From the NCBI RefSeq assembly GCF_029027405.1, contig NZ_CP093396.1, positions 2,243,497-2,307,496 of the forward strand: a stretch of DNA of 64,000 nucleotides, given 5' to 3'. Positions 44,703 through 54,300 of the stretch are shown piece by piece. The position numbers and the translations under genes were made by a program. Source of the DNA: Sulfurimonas sp. GTDB lineage: Bacteria > Campylobacterota > Campylobacteria > Campylobacterales > Sulfurimonadaceae. Within the stretch, counting starts at the first letter, position 1. Every line of letters begins with the position of its first letter. The notes under the pieces are model-generated. The model was not told the DNA's origin. It saw nothing but the letters and a program-made list of their open reading frames with translations, and ran no database searches.

Positions 44703-45309
44703 CTATAAAACCCATAAGTACAAGTGTTAAAATATTTTGTGGTTTTGAATTTAACTCTAAGAGCCTATATGCTTTATCAAAATTATCTAATTGCTTTTTG
44801 GACAAAATTAACATATCAACAACTGTTGCTCTATAATAAAGAGATTCTATTAAAAATTTTGCATCATTTCTTGAAATTCGAGCATTTTCTTTTAAAAAAA
44901 CAAAAATATTTTCATAGCTAAGTCTCGCTAAATTAAGCTCACATTCATAAGTTTTAGCATTTTTTTTACCTTTTAAAATAGGTAATCTTGAACGAACGGT
45001 AGGGATAAGATTTGATTTTGTTGGAGTTATAATTATAAACTCTATATTTCTCGGAGGCTCTTCAAATATTTTTAAAAGTGAGTTTTGAGAAATAACATTA
45101 AAGTCTGCAGAACCTAAAATTATATATTTTGTTATTGATTCACTTATGTATGATTCAGCAAGCACAGCTTTAGCATGTTCAAGCAAAAATTTATCTTCTA
45201 AAAAGCCTACAACTCTATGTGGTTTAAGTGATTCTTGTAGTTTATAAAATTCTACTTCTATATCACTCGTAATGAGAATATGACCTTTTACAACTTCATG
45301 AACTGACAT
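44692..45309 (-). CDS. holB: DNA polymerase III delta' subunit, short form
   Basis: 205 residues. It retains the clamp-loader AAA+ centre (YIILGSADFNVISQNSLLKI, FEEPPRNIEFIIITPTKSNL, PTVRSRLPILKG) but lacks a full Walker A, as is normal for delta' in Campylobacterota. Together with HolA and DnaX it loads the beta clamp. Overlaps hobA by 14 bases and folP by 11, so the three are tightly coupled. Confidence 0.88.
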   Translation of the reverse strand: MSVHEVVKGHILITSDIEVEFYKLQESLKPHRVVGFLEDKFLLEHAKAVLAESYISESITKYIILGSADFNVISQNSLLKIFEEPPRNIEFIIITPTKSNLIPTVRSRLPILKGKKNAKTYECELNLARLSYENIFVFLKENARISRNDAKFLIESLYYRATVVDMLILSKKQLDNFDKAYRLLELNSKPQNILTLVLMGFIDGD

Positions 45310-45850
45310 CTACTTCTCCAAACATTGCAGCACTAAGTGAAGCATCAAATAGTTTGTAAAGTTGCAAAAGTTTTATATCTAGCATTTTATCATGAGATTT
45401 CAGAGTAAAACCATTATGAAATTCTTCATCAAAAATCCAAAAATAACTACTATCTTTTCTTTTTGCTATATCTGCTCGTTTATCATCACCCTTCCCAATG
45501 TACCAAAATATAAAATCATCTTTATAAGAGAGAGAAATCATATCTTCAACTACATCTATCATCTCTCCACCACTTATATTTGAATAGTGTTGATACAGAC
45601 TATCTATACTTACAATTGGTAATAGCGGTCTATCTAGCTTTAGCGAATTTATAGAAGTTAAAATATAAGTTTCAAACCATTTTCTCTTAGTATCTGTTAT
45701 TAAAATAATTGTTTTAGAATTTAGGATTTGCTCTAATGCTAAAGATAAAGGGTTTGTCCAGTCAAAGCGCTGTTCTTCTAGCCAACTAAGACTAGCACCC
45801 TCTTCTCTTATAACATCTAAACTCCATTGCGCAAAATCTGATGCATTCAT
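45296..45850 (-). CDS. hobA: HobA, DnaA-binding initiation factor
   Basis: 184 residues. NASDFAQWSLDVIREEGASL, then SWLEEQRFDWTNPLSLALEQ and WFETYILTSINSLKLDRPLL are recognisably HobA, a SIS-fold relative of DiaA that binds DnaA domain I and promotes orisome assembly; described in Helicobacter pylori and found across Campylobacterota. Lies between lysC and holB, as in C. jejuni from memory. A strong marker for the phylum. Confidence 0.92.
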   Translation of the reverse strand: MNASDFAQWSLDVIREEGASLSWLEEQRFDWTNPLSLALEQILNSKTIILITDTKRKWFETYILTSINSLKLDRPLLPIVSIDSLYQHYSNISGGEMIDVVEDMISLSYKDDFIFWYIGKGDDKRADIAKRKDSSYFWIFDEEFHNGFTLKSHDKMLDIKLLQLYKLFDASLSAAMFGEVDVSS

Positions 45851-45856
45851 AAATTT

Positions 45857-47068
45857 TTACTTATCTAACTCATAAGCATTATGTAGACTTCTTACAGCAA
45901 GTTCAGCATATTTATCATCTATAATCATTGAAAGTTTTATCTCTGATGTTGAAATCATATTTATGTTTATATTTTCCTGTGCAAGTGTTGAGAATGCTTT
46001 TGCTGCTACACCAGTATGCGATTTCATACCAACACCAACTATAGAAACTTTACATATTTTATCATTATATGATTCAGCTTCTATGTCATTATTTTTAAGA
46101 AATACAGAAACAACTTCTTTTGCAGCACTTAAATCATTCATGGGAACAGTAAAGTCTATGTTTGTTGTACCATCATGTGCTTTATTTTGGATTATCATAT
46201 CTACATTCACATCACTATTTGCTAATTTTGTAAAAACTTCAGATGCTATGCCTGGTCTATCTGCTACACCCATCAAAGATATACGAGCCTGATTTTTATC
46301 TAAAGCAATTCCACTCACTACAGGTTTTTCCATGATATTTTCTTCCTTTGTTATTAATGTTCCTGGCTCATCTGAAAAACTTGTTCTTGTTACTAAGTTT
46401 ACATTTAATTTTTTTGCTAACTCAACTGAGCGGTTTTGAAGTACTTTTGCACCAAGAGAAGCCAACTCTAGCATCTCATCATAAGAAATTTTATCAAGTT
46501 TTTTAGCTTTTGGTTCTATTCGTGGGTCAGTTGTGTAAATACCACTAACATCCGTATATATTTCACATAAGTCAGCTTCTATCGCTCCTGCTATTGCAAC
46601 GGCACTTAAATCACTTCCTCCACGACCAAGAGTTGTTACATCACCATGTTCATTTACACCTTGAAAACCAGCAACTACAATAATTTTACCTTCATCTAAA
46701 GCAGACTTCATAACCCGTGGATCGATCTCTTCTATACGCGCTTTTGTGTGAAGATTGTCTGTAAGAATTCCAGCTTTTCTGCCTGTCATAGAAACACAAG
46801 GGTGACCCATTTCATTTAAAGCTATTGAAAGTAGAGATGCTGTAACTCTTTCTCCAGAACTTAGAAGCATGTCCATTTCAGCTTTAGCTGGATTTTTCGA
46901 AAAATGTTCAGCATAACCTACTAATTTATTTGTTTCTCCACTCATTGCAGAAACAACAACAATAACATCATTCCCCTCTTTTTTTGTTCGTGATACACGA
47001 GCAGCAACATTTGAAATACGGTCTAAATCACCGACACTTGTTCCACCAAATTTTTGTACTATTAACAT
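45857..47068 (-). CDS. lysC: Aspartate kinase
   Basis: 403 residues. Catalytic domain: MLIVQKFGGTSVGDLDRISN (substrate and ATP site), SSGERVTASLL and VTTLGRGGSDLSAVAIAGAI. Two ACT domains (~265-400: ISLMGVADRPGIASEVFTKL and VSIVGVGMKSHTGVAAKAFS) provide lysine/threonine feedback control. First step of Lys, Thr, Met and diaminopimelate synthesis. One base separates the rppH stop from the lysC ATG, so they are co-transcribed. Confidence 0.96.
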   Translation of the reverse strand: MLIVQKFGGTSVGDLDRISNVAARVSRTKKEGNDVIVVVSAMSGETNKLVGYAEHFSKNPAKAEMDMLLSSGERVTASLLSIALNEMGHPCVSMTGRKAGILTDNLHTKARIEEIDPRVMKSALDEGKIIVVAGFQGVNEHGDVTTLGRGGSDLSAVAIAGAIEADLCEIYTDVSGIYTTDPRIEPKAKKLDKISYDEMLELASLGAKVLQNRSVELAKKLNVNLVTRTSFSDEPGTLITKEENIMEKPVVSGIALDKNQARISLMGVADRPGIASEVFTKLANSDVNVDMIIQNKAHDGTTNIDFTVPMNDLSAAKEVVSVFLKNNDIEAESYNDKICKVSIVGVGMKSHTGVAAKAFSTLAQENININMISTSEIKLSMIIDDKYAELAVRSLHNAYELDK

Positions 47069-47539
47069 CTAAAGGTAACCTTCTTTTTTGAAATGTTTAA
47101 TCACTGTTTTATAAACCTCTTGCTTAAAAGATGCGCTCATGCATAAAGCTTCTTCTACATTCACAAATTTAAAATTACTAAATTCTGGATGAGAAGTATT
47201 TATATCAATTGTCGCATTTTTTTTGAGTTTCACTAAAAAGTATTTTTGTGTTTGCCCTTTGTAAGGCTTCATCTTCTTAGCTATCTTTGAAGGAAAATCA
47301 TATGAAATCCACTCTGGATACTCGGCAATAATTTTTACTTTTTTTGTTCCTATCTCTTCTTCAAGTTCTCGAAACATAGCCTCTTGCACTTCCTCACCAG
47401 CATCTATTCCGCCTTGAGGAAACTGCCATACATCATTGAAGTCATTTCTTTGTGCTATAAAAATTTCTTTCTTTTTGGGATATTTATTTGACATAACTAT
47501 CATAGCAACATTAGGACGATATGATTTTTTCTCACTCAT
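47069..47539 (-). CDS. rppH: RNA pyrophosphohydrolase (Nudix)
   Basis: 156 residues. YRPNVAMIVMSNKYPKKKEI, then NDVWQFPQGGIDAGEEVQEA and MFRELEEEIGTKKVKI give the RppH-type WQxPQGGxxxGE start and full Nudix box. Converts 5'-triphosphate mRNA ends to monophosphate, opening decay, and may hydrolyse dinucleoside polyphosphates. The basic KMKPYKGQTQKYFLVKLK segment matches RppH. Starts the leftward rppH-lysC-hobA-holB-folP run. Confidence 0.92.
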   Translation of the reverse strand: MSEKKSYRPNVAMIVMSNKYPKKKEIFIAQRNDFNDVWQFPQGGIDAGEEVQEAMFRELEEEIGTKKVKIIAEYPEWISYDFPSKIAKKMKPYKGQTQKYFLVKLKKNATIDINTSHPEFSNFKFVNVEEALCMSASFKQEVYKTVIKHFKKEGYL

Positions 47540-47584
47540 TAAAACACCTGATTTTTTATAATCGCGATTATACTAAAGATGCTA

Positions 47585-50113
47585 TTAAATTAAGCTATAA
47601 CTCTGCGGTGTTTTTGGCTCGCCATAATAATAACCTTGAATATAATCAACTCCCATTTCTCTAACCTTAGCATCTAGCTCTTTTGTGCTAACAAACTCTG
47701 CTATTATCTTTATCTTGGCATTTTTTGCAAAAACTATAACTGCATTGACCATATACTCAACTGTTTTATCAACTAAAAGTTTTTCTATTAAACTGCCATC
47801 GAGTTTAATGTAATCAATATTAAGTTTTACAATATGTGTAAAATTAGAATAACCAGAGCCAAAATCATCAAGAGAAACTTTGCATCCATATTCTTTTATC
47901 ATTAATATAAACTCTTCAACAAGTTGATAATCTTCAATATCTTCAGATTCAACTATTTCAAATGTAATACCTTCTCCCCCATACTTATCTAGTCTATTTT
48001 TTATATACTCAATCATTGTTGGTGAAATTATATTTTCATAAGTAACATTTATAGATAAATCTGCTTTATTATTTGCATAAATAGCAAATACTTTTTGCAT
48101 CATTTGCCTTGTAAAAAACTCAAATGTATTGTCCTGTTTTGCAGAATCTAAGAAGTAACAAGGTAAAATTACCTCTTCGCTCTCAGTTACAATCCGAGCA
48201 AGTGCTTCATATTTTAACACACTATTATCTTTTGCATCTATTATAGGCTGAAAATAAGGAATAATATTATCACTGTGCAATGCTTTTTTATATGCTCTCA
48301 TTCTATCAATAGTTGATTTTTGAAACTCTATAGTTGTTTGATTTTTATTATAAATTACCAAACTTTTTTTATTCATCACAGCATCTTGTAAACTTATATC
48401 TGCCTTATTAAACAAATCAATAATGCCATAAGCAACACCTGCTGTAAAATCTGAGACAAGCTCTTGTTCTGAATCAAGGCAAATATTTTCTTCATGGTTG
48501 ATTAATATTGTATATTTTAAAAGTGCTAAATATTTTTCAAATATTTTTTTTGAACTTATTAAAATTGCGAACTCATACATATTTAAACTATACAAAGTTA
48601 CATTATCATCTATTATGATTTCATTTAATTGTTGTGCTTTTTTTAATATCATATTTGAGACTATATCAATACCATATAAATCTTTAATAATATTGATTTG
48701 ATTGACATGAAGTAAAATCAACATTGTTTCTTCCTGAAGAAGTTCTAAATCCTGAATAAGAGATTGTCTATTTGGTAATTTAGTAACTATATCTAAGTCT
48801 TTAAAAAGATTTATATTTTCTATATTCTCATTAAATACAACTCTATTTCTTCCTGCTTTCTTCGCTTTATATAAATTATCATCTGCTAAATTATATATAT
48901 CATCACTAGACATTGTATTATTAAACCCATTTACATTAACTGCCCCAATTGAAATTGTTACATAATCAGAAACTTTACTTTTTTCATGTTTAATCTTAAG
49001 TGATTCTACATTTTTTACTATCTCTGAAGATACCTTTATCACATCTTCATCATTACTGTCTGATACAAATATAGCAAACTCTTCTCCACCAATTCTAAAG
49101 ACATCGTTAACACTATAATTAATACAGTTTTTCATCTGAGAAGCTATTCTTTTTAAGACTTTATCTCCTTGAGGATGCCCGTAAGAATCATTATAATCTT
49201 TAAAGTAATCAACATCAATAATTAATAGAGCGAAGTTTTCTTTTCTCCATGAAGAACTTTTAAACTCTCTTTTAAGTGAGTAGTCAAAATATCGTCTATT
49301 GTGTATATTTGTCAAAGCATCTGTAATTGATAGTTCTTTTAATTTTGTGCTATTTGTTATATTTCTTGAAATCGTGGTGTAACCTATTTTTTCATTATTC
49401 ATATCAAAAAGTGGTAAAATTATTTGTTTTAACCAATACTCTTCTCCGCTATACTTATTGTTTTTAAGTTGACCTGTCCATTTTTTATTTTCGAGAATTG
49501 TTTCCCATAAATTTTTTATCAGCTCTTTATCAGCATTTTCTCTTCTGAAGAGTTTATGCGTACTGCCAATAACCTCATCTAGTAAAAAGCCTGTAAAATT
49601 TAAATACGCACTAGATATTTCTAATATTTTTCCATCTAAATCAGTAACTGTCATAAAAACATTTTCATCTATTATTTTACTTTTTTGTTTTAAAAAGAAA
49701 ACTTTTTCATTATAATTTTGCAAAGATTTTATTTTTTTACTTAGTTCTAAAATTGAAGATATAAACTTGTTGATGCTTAAAATCGGTTTGATTATAAACT
49801 TATCTACTCCAGCATCTATAGCCTCTATGAGAAAGTCTTCAGTTTTATGTTCTGCCAACAAGATAATAGGTTGATTTGGTTTAATGATTTTTATTTTTTT
49901 AGACATCTCAACGCCATTCATATTTGGCATAACAATATCACTAATTACAAGATCAATAGAGGAATCATATAAGCCAAGGGCTTCAAAACCATCTTTAGCC
50001 ACAACAATATTCTCAAAATATAATTTAAGAATCTCTAGTGTAGACTCTCTTATATCATCGTCATCTTCAACATATAATAATTTGATTGTTTTTAAAAGTG
50101 ATGTATCTTCCAT
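47585..50113 (-). CDS. Response regulator with PAS, GGDEF, degenerate GGDEF and EAL domains
   Basis: 842 residues. Receiver ~10-125 (LLYVEDDDDIRESTLEILKL, phospho-Asp in DLVISDIVMPNMNG). PAS ~145-265. First GGDEF ~270-430 with RIGGEEFAIF, catalytically plausible. A second, degenerate GGDEF (NLFKDLDIVTKLPNRQSLIQ; LNMYEFAIL at the signature) ~440-590. EAL ~600-842 with YEALARI, FEIVESEDIE, VSLDDFGSGYSNF, IKLDGSL and IQGYYYGEP. It may both make and degrade cyclic-di-GMP; the net activity is not predictable. Confidence 0.92.
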   Translation of the reverse strand: MEDTSLLKTIKLLYVEDDDDIRESTLEILKLYFENIVVAKDGFEALGLYDSSIDLVISDIVMPNMNGVEMSKKIKIIKPNQPIILLAEHKTEDFLIEAIDAGVDKFIIKPILSINKFISSILELSKKIKSLQNYNEKVFFLKQKSKIIDENVFMTVTDLDGKILEISSAYLNFTGFLLDEVIGSTHKLFRRENADKELIKNLWETILENKKWTGQLKNNKYSGEEYWLKQIILPLFDMNNEKIGYTTISRNITNSTKLKELSITDALTNIHNRRYFDYSLKREFKSSSWRKENFALLIIDVDYFKDYNDSYGHPQGDKVLKRIASQMKNCINYSVNDVFRIGGEEFAIFVSDSNDEDVIKVSSEIVKNVESLKIKHEKSKVSDYVTISIGAVNVNGFNNTMSSDDIYNLADDNLYKAKKAGRNRVVFNENIENINLFKDLDIVTKLPNRQSLIQDLELLQEETMLILLHVNQINIIKDLYGIDIVSNMILKKAQQLNEIIIDDNVTLYSLNMYEFAILISSKKIFEKYLALLKYTILINHEENICLDSEQELVSDFTAGVAYGIIDLFNKADISLQDAVMNKKSLVIYNKNQTTIEFQKSTIDRMRAYKKALHSDNIIPYFQPIIDAKDNSVLKYEALARIVTESEEVILPCYFLDSAKQDNTFEFFTRQMMQKVFAIYANNKADLSINVTYENIISPTMIEYIKNRLDKYGGEGITFEIVESEDIEDYQLVEEFILMIKEYGCKVSLDDFGSGYSNFTHIVKLNIDYIKLDGSLIEKLLVDKTVEYMVNAVIVFAKNAKIKIIAEFVSTKELDAKVREMGVDYIQGYYYGEPKTPQSYSLI

Positions 50114-50171
50114 ACAATAATTATATTCTTATATACTTTATATTCAAATTAAAATTTGATATACTTCGGTT

Positions 50172-51227
50172 ATGTTACTCTATATACACATTCCCTTTTG
50201 CGATTCTAAATGTTCGTATTGTGCTTTTAACTCTTATGTTGATAAGTTTCACCTAAAATCATCTTACATGAAAGCTTTACTTTTACAGTTAAAACATGAG
50301 CTAAAAAAATTTAATGCAAAAGAAAAAAAAATCACTACTATTTTTATTGGAGGTGGCACACCATCTACAATATCAACAAATCTTTATGAGCCCTTATTTC
50401 ACCTTATTAATCCTTATCTTAGTAAAGATGTTGAAATAACTAGCGAAGCAAACCCAAATAGTGCAAATTTAGAATGGCTTGAAGAAATGTACAAACTTGG
50501 TGTAAATCGCATAAGTTTTGGAGTGCAGAGTTTTAATAATAAAAAACTAAAGTTACTAAACCGAACTCATAACAAGTCAGATGCCATAAAATCAATACAA
50601 AATGCGAAAAAAGTTGGCTTTAAAAATATTTCTCTTGATTTAATTTACGCAACCCTAGGAGATACAAAAGAACTACTTCAAAAAGATTTAAAAATAGCTT
50701 TTTCTCTACCCGTAAATCATCTAAGTGCATATGCCCTAACTATAGAAGAAGGTACACCCTTCGAGTCAAAGCCACAAATGTCAAAAGAAAATTTAGAACT
50801 TACATCATGGCTGTTTGAGGAGATAAAGTTAAATGGATTTGAACAGTATGAAATTAGTAATTTTGGTACCTATAAAAGCACTCATAATCTCGGGTATTGG
50901 AAATATGAAGATTACATAGGGCTTGGAAGTGGAGCAGTTGGTAAGCTTAGTCATAAAAGATTTTATCCAACTGTTATATTGGAAGATTATATAAAAAGTC
51001 CTCTTCAAGCCAGAGAAGAAGAACTAAGCCAAGAAGATATTAGAATAGAAAAGATTTTTTTAGGTTTTCGTTCTTGTGTTGGGGTAAAAATGGATATTTT
51101 AAGTAATTATGAACAAGAACGCGCAAATATCTTAGTTCAAGAAAAAAAACTTTCTTTAAAAAACAAAATTTTATACAATTTCGAGTATCTTTTAGCAGAT
51201 GAACTGGCTCTATTCTTATCATCTTAA
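50172..51227 (+). CDS. hemW: HemW-like radical SAM haem chaperone
   Basis: 351 residues. LYIHIPFCDSKCSYCAFNSY has the CxxxCxxC cluster followed by Phe, the HemW rather than HemN pattern. FIGGGTPSTIS, SEANPNS, GVNRISFGVQSFNNKKLKLL and YEISNFGTYKSTHNLGYWKY are conserved. HemW binds haem and is often mis-annotated as coproporphyrinogen III oxidase. Divergent from the 842-residue regulator. No clear ribosome-binding site; the leader is short. Confidence 0.92.
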   Translation: MLLYIHIPFCDSKCSYCAFNSYVDKFHLKSSYMKALLLQLKHELKKFNAKEKKITTIFIGGGTPSTISTNLYEPLFHLINPYLSKDVEITSEANPNSANLEWLEEMYKLGVNRISFGVQSFNNKKLKLLNRTHNKSDAIKSIQNAKKVGFKNISLDLIYATLGDTKELLQKDLKIAFSLPVNHLSAYALTIEEGTPFESKPQMSKENLELTSWLFEEIKLNGFEQYEISNFGTYKSTHNLGYWKYEDYIGLGSGAVGKLSHKRFYPTVILEDYIKSPLQAREEELSQEDIRIEKIFLGFRSCVGVKMDILSNYEQERANILVQEKKLSLKNKILYNFEYLLADELALFLSS

Positions 51228-51274
51228 GGATAGTTTTGCTAAAATCCATAAATTAAAAAATTTGAAGGCTTAAT

Positions 51275-51670
51275 ATGTTTGGTATGGGTTTTACTGAGAT
51301 ACTTTTTATTGCTGTGATTGCTATCCTTTTTCTAGGTCCAGATAAACTTCCAACTGCTATGGTTGAAGTAGCTAAATTTTTTAGAGGTCTTAAAAAAACC
51401 ATAGGAACAGTTAAAGACTCAATAGAGCAAGAAATGAATGTAGCAGATATAAAAGAAGAAGCACTTGCCTACAAAAAAGAGTTATTAAAAGCTACAAATG
51501 AGATAAAAAAAGTTACAGATGTAAGCTCCATAACTCCGTCTCTTACAAACTTAAATGATGATTTTCTAGATGATTTAGTAGAGCCAAAAAAGAAAAAAGA
51601 AAGCCCAAAAGAAGAAAAAGTAACCTTTAAGAAAAAACCTATAAGCAAAGAAGATATAAAAGATGTTTGA
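51275..51670 (+). CDS. tatB: Twin-arginine translocase subunit TatB
   Basis: 131 residues. MFGMGFTEILFIAVIAILFL then GPDKLPTAMVEVAKFFRGLK: one membrane helix, FLGPxKLP hinge and amphipathic helix. The Glu at position 8 (FTEI) and the length distinguish TatB from TatA. A long Lys/Glu-rich tail follows. Recognises Tat signal peptides with TatC. Overlaps tatC by 8 bases. Confidence 0.92.
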   Translation: MFGMGFTEILFIAVIAILFLGPDKLPTAMVEVAKFFRGLKKTIGTVKDSIEQEMNVADIKEEALAYKKELLKATNEIKKVTDVSSITPSLTNLNDDFLDDLVEPKKKKESPKEEKVTFKKKPISKEDIKDV

Positions 51671-52469
51671 TGATTTAAAACCACACCTGATTGAGCTAAG
51701 AAAAAGACTTGGTATCTCAGCAGCCAGTTTAATTACTATGTTTTTTGTTATGTTTTATTTCCATGAACCAATTTTAGAGTGGATGGTGGAGCCTTTAAAT
51801 ATAGCTCTTCTTGAAGTTGGTAAAAAATCTGTTCATGCAGCAGATGGAATGGTTACAACTTCTCAAGTTGGTGGGGCATTTTTTGTTGCCTTAAAAGTTT
51901 CATTTTTTGCGGGTATTGTTGCTTCCCTACCTATAATACTATCACAAATCTGGCTCTTCATAGCTCCCGGCCTTTATGCAAATGAAAAAAAGATGATTAT
52001 TCCTTTTATAATTGGAGGAACTGTAATGTTCCTTATTGGTGTTTTATTTGCCTACTATATCGTGACCCCGTTTGGTTTTGATTTTCTCATAACCTTCGGT
52101 AGTTTCAAGTTTACACCGCTAATAAATATAGAAGATTATGTAGGGTTTTTTACAAAAATTATGTTTGGTTTTGGACTTGCTTTTGAGCTTCCTGTTTTTG
52201 CTTACTTTTTAGCACTACTTGGTCTAATAGATGACAGAATGATGATATCATTTTTTAAATATGCAGTTATTATTATCTTTGTTGTTGCTTCACTTTTAAC
52301 TCCTCCAGATGTTCTAACTCAACTTCTTATGGCAGGACCACTTATCATACTTTATGGTTGTTCAATAATAATAGTTAAGATGGTAAATCCTGCACCACCA
52401 CTTGAAAACGAAGAAGAAGATGAAAGTAAAGAAGAAGTAGTTGCTATAGAAAAAAAAGACCTCGATTAA
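51663..52469 (+). CDS. tatC: Twin-arginine translocase subunit TatC
   Basis: 268 residues, six membrane helices. Conserved: HLIELRKRLGISAASLITMF at the start, FFVALKVSFFAGIVASLPII, LSQIWLFIAPGLYANEKKMI, then FGLAFELPVFAYFLALLGLI and ASLLTPPDVLTQLLMAGPLI. Forms the receptor with TatB for folded, cofactor-bearing proteins. TatA is not in this window. An acidic tail ends at a stop lying inside a stem-loop. Confidence 0.96.
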   Translation: MFDDLKPHLIELRKRLGISAASLITMFFVMFYFHEPILEWMVEPLNIALLEVGKKSVHAADGMVTTSQVGGAFFVALKVSFFAGIVASLPIILSQIWLFIAPGLYANEKKMIIPFIIGGTVMFLIGVLFAYYIVTPFGFDFLITFGSFKFTPLINIEDYVGFFTKIMFGFGLAFELPVFAYFLALLGLIDDRMMISFFKYAVIIIFVVASLLTPPDVLTQLLMAGPLIILYGCSIIIVKMVNPAPPLENEEEDESKEEVVAIEKKDLD

Positions 52470-52476
52470 ATCGAGG
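52460..52476. other. Stem-loop spanning the tatC stop codon
   Basis: CCTCGA-TTAAA-TCGAGG forms a perfect 6-bp stem; the tatC TAA is within the loop. There is no T-run on the plus side, but seven A precede it, so it would resemble a weak terminator only for minus-strand transcription. queA begins 23 bases after the tatC stop, so it may modulate read-through or mRNA stability. Confidence 0.5.
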
Positions 52477-52492
52477 CTTCTAACAAATCATT

Positions 52493-53524
52493 ATGAATTC
52501 GCAAAAAGAACTATTAACTTCTAGCTATGACTTTACACTTCCCTCTAAATTTATAGCAACTTACCCAGCAAACCCGAGAGATAGTGCAAAACTTTTAGTA
52601 TATAATCGAAAAACAGATGAAATTATACATACATATTTTCATGATTTTGAAAAATTTATCCCAAAAAATTGTGCTTTAATCTTTAATGATACTAAAGTTA
52701 TTAAGGCTAGAATATTTGGAAAAAAATCAACTGGTGGGAAAATAGAGTTACTTATAAACAAACCCCTAGATGCTAACAATATAAATGTTTATATTAGAGG
52801 TAAGGTAAAAGTAGATACTAAAATTTACTTTGATGAAGAGTTGGTTGTAATTGTAAAAGAGCTAAGAGATGATGGGAGTAGAGTTGTAAACTTTTATAAA
52901 AATATATCTCTTCTGCGATTTGAAGACCTCCTCCCAATTTTAGATAAAATAGGGCATATTCCACTTCCCCCTTACATTCAAAGAGAAGATAATGAAGAAG
53001 ACTCTTCAGAGTATCAAAGTGTGTTTGCCAAAGAAGAAGGAGCAGTAGCCGCACCTACTGCATCTCTCCATTTCACTGGGGAACAGCATAAACAAATATG
53101 TGATAATCATACTCATGCTTATGTAACACTACATGTAGGAAGCGGAACTTTTAAACCAGTTGAAGCACAAATAATAACAGACCACCCTATGCACTCAGAA
53201 TATTATGATATTTCAGATAAAGCAAAAGAACTTTTAGATTCTAATATTTCAATCCTTAGCATCGGAACTACATCAACAAGAACTATAGAATTTTATGAAA
53301 AACATGGCAAAATTCAAAGAGGCGAAGCAAATCTATTTTTACATCCAAATAACAAACCGCTAAGAGTAAATCATTTACTTACAAACTTTCATCTTCCAAA
53401 ATCAACTCTTTTAATGCTAGTTGCTTCATTTATAGGAGTTGATAAAACACAAGAACTTTATGCAGAGGCTATAAAAAATGAGTACCGTTTCTACTCTTAT
53501 GGCGATGCAATGTTAATAATATAA
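52493..53524 (+). CDS. queA: S-adenosylmethionine:tRNA ribosyltransferase-isomerase
   Basis: 343 residues. YDFTLPSKFIATYPANPRDS at the start, LIFNDTKVIKARIFGKKSTG, HIPLPPYIQREDNEEDSSEY, then YQSVFAKEEGAVAAPTASLH and LHVGSGTFKPVEAQIITDHP are all QueA signatures. Adds the epoxyqueuosine ring from SAM during queuosine synthesis. Downstream of tatC on the same strand; convergent with dprA, two bases between stops. Confidence 0.96.
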   Translation: MNSQKELLTSSYDFTLPSKFIATYPANPRDSAKLLVYNRKTDEIIHTYFHDFEKFIPKNCALIFNDTKVIKARIFGKKSTGGKIELLINKPLDANNINVYIRGKVKVDTKIYFDEELVVIVKELRDDGSRVVNFYKNISLLRFEDLLPILDKIGHIPLPPYIQREDNEEDSSEYQSVFAKEEGAVAAPTASLHFTGEQHKQICDNHTHAYVTLHVGSGTFKPVEAQIITDHPMHSEYYDISDKAKELLDSNISILSIGTTSTRTIEFYEKHGKIQRGEANLFLHPNNKPLRVNHLLTNFHLPKSTLLMLVASFIGVDKTQELYAEAIKNEYRFYSYGDAMLII

Positions 53525-53526
53525 AA

Positions 53527-54300
53527 TTAAGCAGTAATAACTCTGCCGTTTTGTATAATAATTTCACCACTTAATTCAGCTTCAAAGACTCTTTGAGGGT
53601 ACTCTTTTAAAGCTAACTCATAAGTTGGATTTGTTTTACAAAACTCTATAAAATCATCAACTTTGTTTTCTAAAATATCTCTAGATGCAAACCTTGAAAC
53701 GAACTCATCAATATCGTAAATAGCTTTAGCTTTTAATGATTTTAAAAGTTCATTCGTTCCTTCACTCTCTCCCATTCTATGTGGAATAACAAAAATTTCT
53801 TTTCCCATTTTCAATGCAAGTTCTATACTTCTCATACTTCCACTATTTAACTCAGCTTCTATAACTACTAACACCTCTCCAAGAGCTACAACAACTTCAT
53901 TTCTTACTACAAAACTCCAGGGAGTTGCTCTAAAATCTTTTTCAAACTGACTAATCAATAATCCTGATTTTTCAATATCTACTAATAAATTTTTGTTAAT
54001 TGCTGGATATTTAATATTTATACCACAAGGAAGAACACAAATTGTATTTGACACTCCAGCACTTTTATGAGCAATAGCATCTATGCCCATTGCTCCTCCG
54101 CTAACTATACATACACCATTTTTATATAAAGAGGAAGCTAACTTATGGGTAATTAAGCGAGAATATTTTGATGGCTTTCTACTACCGACTATTGAGATTT
54201 TTACTCTTTTTAAAAGTTCAAGATTACCAGTAAAATAAAGTTGATTTGGGTAGTTCTTCATAGACTCCAATTCAACTATTTTATCTTCAACTTTTTTCAC
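53527..54300 (-). CDS. dprA: DNA processing protein DprA/Smf
   Basis: 257 residues, the minimal Rossmann form without a C-terminal winged helix of normal length. LYFTGNLELLKRVKISIVGS, RKPSKYSRLITHKLASSLYK, VSGGAMGIDAIAHKSA and VLPCGINIKYPAINKNL match the DprA core. Loads RecA on incoming single-stranded DNA during natural transformation, which would help exchange of RHS tip cassettes (inference). Directly follows the deacetylase-like gene, with abutting ends. Confidence 0.92.
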   Translation of the reverse strand: MKKVEDKIVELESMKNYPNQLYFTGNLELLKRVKISIVGSRKPSKYSRLITHKLASSLYKNGVCIVSGGAMGIDAIAHKSAGVSNTICVLPCGINIKYPAINKNLLVDIEKSGLLISQFEKDFRATPWSFVVRNEVVVALGEVLVVIEAELNSGSMRSIELALKMGKEIFVIPHRMGESEGTNELLKSLKAKAIYDIDEFVSRFASRDILENKVDDFIEFCKTNPTYELALKEYPQRVFEAELSGEIIIQNGRVITA

